A DNA stretch of 9,275 bases, from assembly GCA_903840235.1 (NCBI GenBank), contig CAIMFE010000012.1, positions 1 through 9,275 on the forward strand, given 5' to 3'. The translations under genes and the position numbers were made by a program. The stretch is from an uncultured Opitutia bacterium (GTDB lineage Bacteria; Verrucomicrobiota; Verrucomicrobiia; Opitutales; UBA953). Below, one piece after another: positions 5,888-9,275 of the stretch (positions within the stretch are counted from its first letter, which is position 1; every line of letters begins with the position of its first letter). The notes under the pieces are model-generated. The model was not told the DNA's origin, searched no databases, and saw nothing but the letters and a program-made list of their open reading frames with translations.

Positions 5888-8458
5888 GTGGAGAAGGAAA
5901 CCCCCATGCAAAAACAATACCGGGAGATGCGAGACAAACTCGCACCGGGTACTCTTTTGCTATTTCGACTGGGCGACTTCTATGAAGTATTTGGCGATGA
6001 CGCTGTAACCGCCTCCAAGGTCATTGGCTTAACCCTCACGAAGCGACATGAGACGCCTATGGCTGGCTTGCCGTATCACGCGGCACCTAATTACGTAAAC
6101 CGACTTCTTGCAGCAGGCTGGAAGGTCGCCATCTGCGATCAGCTCGAAGCTCCCGTCACTGGTAAACTGGTACGTCGTGGTATCACTCGCATTCTCACAC
6201 CTGGGACTGCGCTGGAAGACTCCCAACTGGACTCACGTCGCGGTAATTACCTCTTAGCGCTCAACTGGAATAAACAAGGTTGGCACGCGTCGTGGCTAGA
6301 TGTTTCAACCGCAGATTTTCGTATCGCCACCGACACTCAAGTGGAACGTTTGTTATCACTTTTACATTCTATCAATCCACGCGAAGTTTTATTACCCGAA
6401 GGTATGGAGGTTGATCCCGCGTTTAGTCAACACCTCGAAATATTTCTAGAAGGTAGATCGGTCTCACGTCTCCCGAGTTGGAATTTTGATAGCACCACAG
6501 GGTTTCAGCTCGTTTGCCAAACACTCTCCGTTCATAGTCTGGCGGGCTTTGGAATCAATGATGCTCATCCCGCACTCGGTGCAGCCGGTGCGGTACTCGG
6601 ATACGTGACAGACTCGTTGTGCAGTCGCCCGCAAAATCTTTTCAAAGTTACGGAACTCAAGCTTGGCTCCTCGGTGCTCATCGATGCCGCCTCGGCCAAG
6701 AATCTTGAACTCTTTAATGGAACCAATGGCTCCAATGAAACTTCTCTTTTAGAATCGATTGATCGTACCTGCACCGCAGGTGGGGCCAGACTTTTGGCCA
6801 TGTGGCTAACGGAGCCCTCCACGGATTTAGGAATCATTCAACAACGTCAGAATGCCGTCACGGGTTTTATTAAACATCCTGGAGCCTCCGCACGCGTGGC
6901 TGAACTTCTCAATAGCACCCGTGATATTCCAAGAATTTTAGCACGCTTACAGAATCGACTGCGCAACCCCCGCGAACTGGGTGGCATTCGCGATTCTCTT
7001 AAAGCCTTTCCCGCTCTCAAAGAAGAATTGGCAGCCTTACCTAATCCTGCCGTTCAATTTTACGCTGAAAAAATTGACTGTGAAAATGAACTATTAATTA
7101 AACTGGAAAAAGCTTTAGCTGACGAATTGCCCATCGATTTAACCGAAGGTGGGGCATTGCGAACCGGCTTTGATTTCGAACTCGATCGCCTCCGCTCACT
7201 CGCGACCGACAGTAAAACTTGGATTTCCGATTTTGAACGTCAGGAACAAACCCGCACAGGTATTAAGAATTTAAAAGTAAAATATAATGGTGCGTTTGGC
7301 TACGCTATCGAAGTAACGAAATCGAACTTAGACCAAGTTCCCGCTGACTATATTCGTAAACAAACGATGGTGAATGCGGAACGTTACACGACCGAAGAAC
7401 TCCGTAAAAAGGAACGGGAAGTGTTACGTGCGGACGAACAAGCGCTGTCTCGTGAATTAGATTTATTCCAGATTTTGCTTAATGAAGTACTGGCCAAAAC
7501 TTGCTCGCTCTTAGTGACCGCACAAACGTTGGCGGAGGTCGACATCTTGCATGGCTGGGCTGAATTAGCCCGAGAGTCGAATTGGTGCTGTCCTACCGTA
7601 GACCATTCTGACGTTATTAAAATTAAACAAGGCCGCCACCCAGTCATTGAACGTGTTTTACAAAACAGACCAGGAGCTGGGTCGTTTGTACCTAATGATA
7701 CTGACCTCCAATCGAGCAAAGAACAAATCGCCTTGATCACCGGACCGAACATGGCGGGTAAATCGACGTACATCCGACAAGTCGCTCTGATTGTTTTACT
7801 CGCTCATATCGGTTGCTGGGTACCCGCAACCGAAGCCCATATCGGTTTAGTGGACAGAGTATTTTGTCGCGTCGGCGCCTCGGATGAACTGGCCCGAGGT
7901 AATTCTACTTTCATGGTGGAGATGAATGAGACCGCTAATATTTTAAATAACGCCACGGTTAAGTCTTTGGTCGTGTTAGATGAAATCGGTCGCGGCACGA
8001 GCACCTATGATGGCATCAGCATCGCTTGGGCGGTTGCCGAACACTTACACAGCAAAGAGAATGCCGGACCCCGAACACTTTTTGCGACCCACTATCACGA
8101 GTTAACACAATTAGCCTCATCGTTGAGTCGTTTACGTAATTGGTCTGTCGCCGTCAAAGAATGGCAGGATGAAATTGTTTTCATTCGCCGTGTGGTGCCA
8201 GGCGCAGCTGATCGTTCCTATGGCATCCAAGTAGCCCGATTAGCCGGCATGCCTCCTGGTGTGGTATCGCGGGCACGTGAAATTTTATCCGGTTTAGAAA
8301 CCGGTAGTGGCCTGCCCAATAAACAAGTCGTCACCACGGCCGACGTCAGTGAACTGGCCGTACCCGTTAAAGTAGCAAAAAAGAAAACTGAAACTCCTGC
8401 AGCGAAAAGTCCGCCTGAGAAAAAGAATCAAGGCCCCGAGTTAGATTTATTCGGGTAA
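5888..8458 (+). CDS. mutS: DNA mismatch repair protein MutS
   Basis: MutS recognises mispaired or looped bases, then slides on DNA in its ATP form and recruits MutL. The 856-residue protein is full length and of MutS1 type. The mismatch-reading F-x-E motif is GDFYE (Phe31, Glu33). The connector, lever (DRTCTAGGARLL) and clamp regions follow, including FGYAIEVTKSNLDQVP and NAERYTTEEL. The ATPase has Walker A GPNMAGKST (619-627, Lys625), GASDELARGNSTFMVEM, Walker B VVLDEIGRGTSTYDG with Asp698-Glu699, and the switch FATHYHEL (732-739). The last 45 residues are a Lys/Pro/Ala-rich tail ending ELDLFG, resembling a sliding-clamp-binding peptide. Start choice: GTG 5888 includes the family's N-terminal TPM motif (ETPMQKQY), but GGAGAAGGA sits 7 nt before ATG 5906, which would drop six residues. 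It follows phoH; mutL is not in the window. The 3' end overlaps the opposing lipoyl gene by 12 bp. Confidence 0.98.
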   Translation: MEKETPMQKQYREMRDKLAPGTLLLFRLGDFYEVFGDDAVTASKVIGLTLTKRHETPMAGLPYHAAPNYVNRLLAAGWKVAICDQLEAPVTGKLVRRGITRILTPGTALEDSQLDSRRGNYLLALNWNKQGWHASWLDVSTADFRIATDTQVERLLSLLHSINPREVLLPEGMEVDPAFSQHLEIFLEGRSVSRLPSWNFDSTTGFQLVCQTLSVHSLAGFGINDAHPALGAAGAVLGYVTDSLCSRPQNLFKVTELKLGSSVLIDAASAKNLELFNGTNGSNETSLLESIDRTCTAGGARLLAMWLTEPSTDLGIIQQRQNAVTGFIKHPGASARVAELLNSTRDIPRILARLQNRLRNPRELGGIRDSLKAFPALKEELAALPNPAVQFYAEKIDCENELLIKLEKALADELPIDLTEGGALRTGFDFELDRLRSLATDSKTWISDFERQEQTRTGIKNLKVKYNGAFGYAIEVTKSNLDQVPADYIRKQTMVNAERYTTEELRKKEREVLRADEQALSRELDLFQILLNEVLAKTCSLLVTAQTLAEVDILHGWAELARESNWCCPTVDHSDVIKIKQGRHPVIERVLQNRPGAGSFVPNDTDLQSSKEQIALITGPNMAGKSTYIRQVALIVLLAHIGCWVPATEAHIGLVDRVFCRVGASDELARGNSTFMVEMNETANILNNATVKSLVVLDEIGRGTSTYDGISIAWAVAEHLHSKENAGPRTLFATHYHELTQLASSLSRLRNWSVAVKEWQDEIVFIRRVVPGAADRSYGIQVARLAGMPPGVVSRAREILSGLETGSGLPNKQVVTTADVSELAVPVKVAKKKTETPAAKSPPEKKNQGPELDLFG
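5890..5898 (+). promoter_or_regulatory. mutS: Ribosome binding site favouring the shorter mutS start
   Basis: GGAGAAGGA lies 7 nt before the ATG at 5906 and overlaps the first codons of the longer GTG-initiated frame. It argues for ATG 5906 in translation, whereas conservation of the TPM motif argues for GTG 5888. An upstream in-frame TGA at 5882-5884 rules out any longer start. Confidence 0.5.
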
Positions 8459-9154
8459 GTCGCGGTGCTCATTCCAACTGCACGAATTAAACTTAGCCCA
8501 ACATCCTTCGTGGTGTGATTGATCGTAAATCGGGGAGTGAACATTGACCGGGTCACTATTGAGCGCCTTGCCCAGAACTTTAGGAAAATCTTCAGCGAAA
8601 AGTTCCCAGTCGCAACCTGCTAAGAGTGTGCGTGAAATGTAGCCTTCGATTAAAAGACCGTTTTTATTACGTTTTTGGGCCGCACCTGCGACTTTACGAT
8701 TATCTTCCACTAAGACCAAATCATGGGGCTCGGCGTGATGCTCACATTGATCAGGAGCTTTAAATTCTCTTTGCGCAGAAGGCAACGGAACTAATTTAAC
8801 TTTCAGTTTTTGCGCAAGCAGACAGTCGAGCAAGGCACGGTGCACCGTTTCGTAAGCTTCTAGTGTACCAGATTTGTAGAGCGGATGTTCAGGTGGAATC
8901 ACAATCGCAAATGTCCAATCCTCCATGTGCGAAACTAAACCACCGCCCGTTGAACGACGAACCAAAGGAATGTGAGGTGGGACAACCGCGCGATATTTTT
9001 TCCATTCTTGCGAGACGCCGAAAGTGTAAGCGGGTTCGGACCAAGCGAAGGGACGATAACGAATATTTTTGGGATGCGGATAGTGATCGAGCAACAATAA
9101 GTTGGCCGACATATTGGCTACGGCGGTGCAATATTCGCGGGGTAGTACATCCAT
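8447..9154 (-). CDS. LipM/LplA-family octanoyltransferase or lipoate-protein ligase
   Basis: The 235-residue product is a single catalytic domain of the biotin/lipoate ligase (BPL_LplA_LipB) family. It would attach octanoyl or lipoyl groups to the lysine of lipoyl domains such as those in 2-oxoacid dehydrogenases or glycine cleavage H protein. Motifs: the N-terminal NMSANLLLLDHY (14-25) aligns with the usual NMALDEALL helix. The substrate loop is RRSTGGGLVSH (66-76). The lysine motif is RKVAGAAQKR (153-162), with Lys154 as the likely catalytic lysine, followed by GLLIEGYI. Cys137 lies nine residues before Leu146, the spacing of the CFxxPSxxEL cysteine that forms the acyl intermediate in LipM. 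The separate C-terminal accessory domain of E. coli LplA is absent. Cys137 leans the call toward LipM-type octanoyltransferase, but ligase activity remains possible. No ribosome site is visible; the start is one base after the upstream gene's stop, so coupling is likely. Confidence 0.85.
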   Translation of the reverse strand: MDVLPREYCTAVANMSANLLLLDHYPHPKNIRYRPFAWSEPAYTFGVSQEWKKYRAVVPPHIPLVRRSTGGGLVSHMEDWTFAIVIPPEHPLYKSGTLEAYETVHRALLDCLLAQKLKVKLVPLPSAQREFKAPDQCEHHAEPHDLVLVEDNRKVAGAAQKRNKNGLLIEGYISRTLLAGCDWELFAEDFPKVLGKALNSDPVNVHSPIYDQSHHEGCWAKFNSCSWNEHRDLPE

Positions 9155-9155
9155 A

Positions 9156-9275
9156 TTAATAATCTAACGACTTCTGGAGTAAACGCACGACCTTTCGACC
9201 GGTTTCCTTTTCATACCAGTCTTCACAGCCGCGGGGCACACGTAATTCCCCTAATTGGTCAATAAATGTCTGGGC
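9156..9275 (-). CDS. 3' end of an unrecognised protein (cut by window edge)
   Basis: Reading the minus strand from the right edge gives an open frame of 39 codons and a TAA at 9158-9156. The peptide begins AQTFIDQLGELRVPRG, continues CEDWYEKETGRKV, and ends RLLQKSLDY. The charged C-terminus and the one-base gap to the lipoyl gene support a real gene in the same operon. I do not recognise the family; too little is visible to assign a role, though cotranscription with a lipoyl-pathway gene is likely. Confidence 0.7.
   Translation of the reverse strand, partial: AQTFIDQLGELRVPRGCEDWYEKETGRKVVRLLQKSLDY

Noticed and set aside
7384..7773. Minus-strand 129-codon open frame inside mutS
   Set aside because: The mutS frame is unmistakable across this stretch; the antisense frame has Ser/Cys-rich composition and no recognisable motif.
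8863..9159. Plus-strand 98-codon and overlapping minus-strand 80-codon frames at the lipoyl gene
   Set aside because: Both are out-of-frame readings of the lipoyl enzyme gene, whose motifs are clear.

Overview
The window is a gene-dense piece of bacterial chromosome with mid-range GC and short intergenic gaps. It holds housekeeping genes: polyphosphate metabolism, DNA repair, RNA metabolism and lipoylation. I found no RNA gene, insertion sequence, prophage, CRISPR array or long repeat. The protein families, the lack of clear Shine-Dalgarno sites at most starts and the gene set loosely suggest a Planctomycetes-Verrucomicrobia-Chlamydiae relative, perhaps Verrucomicrobiota. That placement is an impression from protein character; no alignment or tree was run.

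Left block, minus strand, in transcription order: recR (GTG start at 3809), an Rsm22-like methyltransferase (start 3220, overlapping recR by 14 bp), a gap of about 115 bp, then polyphosphate kinase ppk, which runs off the left edge without its last ~50 residues. The gap before ppk contains a Pho-box-like pair of direct repeats, which would suit phosphate control of ppk.

Right block, plus strand: a DUF971 protein (3910-4215), a PIN-PhoH (YlaK/PhoH2-type) ATPase (4235-5809) and full-length mutS (5888-8458). The left and right blocks diverge from a 100-bp region (3810-3909). Near each end this region carries a copy of TTATAAGTG facing outward, forming a perfect 9-bp inverted repeat.

Far right, minus strand: a LipM/LplA-type lipoyl-pathway acyltransferase or ligase (8447-9154), whose 3' end overlaps the end of mutS by 12 bp tail to tail. 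One base upstream of its start lies the 3' end of another, unrecognised minus-strand gene that enters from the right edge.

How the genes relate: RecR (recombinational repair) and MutS (mismatch repair) are genome-maintenance proteins on opposite sides of the divergent promoter region. PIN-PhoH, Rsm22-like and DUF971 proteins point to RNA or ribosome upkeep and poorly understood cofactor roles. PPK and the lipoyl enzyme are metabolic. Nothing here forms a clear new multi-gene system. The points most worth checking are the Pho-box-like site, the Rsm22-like protein that lacks the metal-cluster cysteines, the low-complexity insert in PhoH, the clamp-binding-like tail of MutS, and the mirrored promoter elements.
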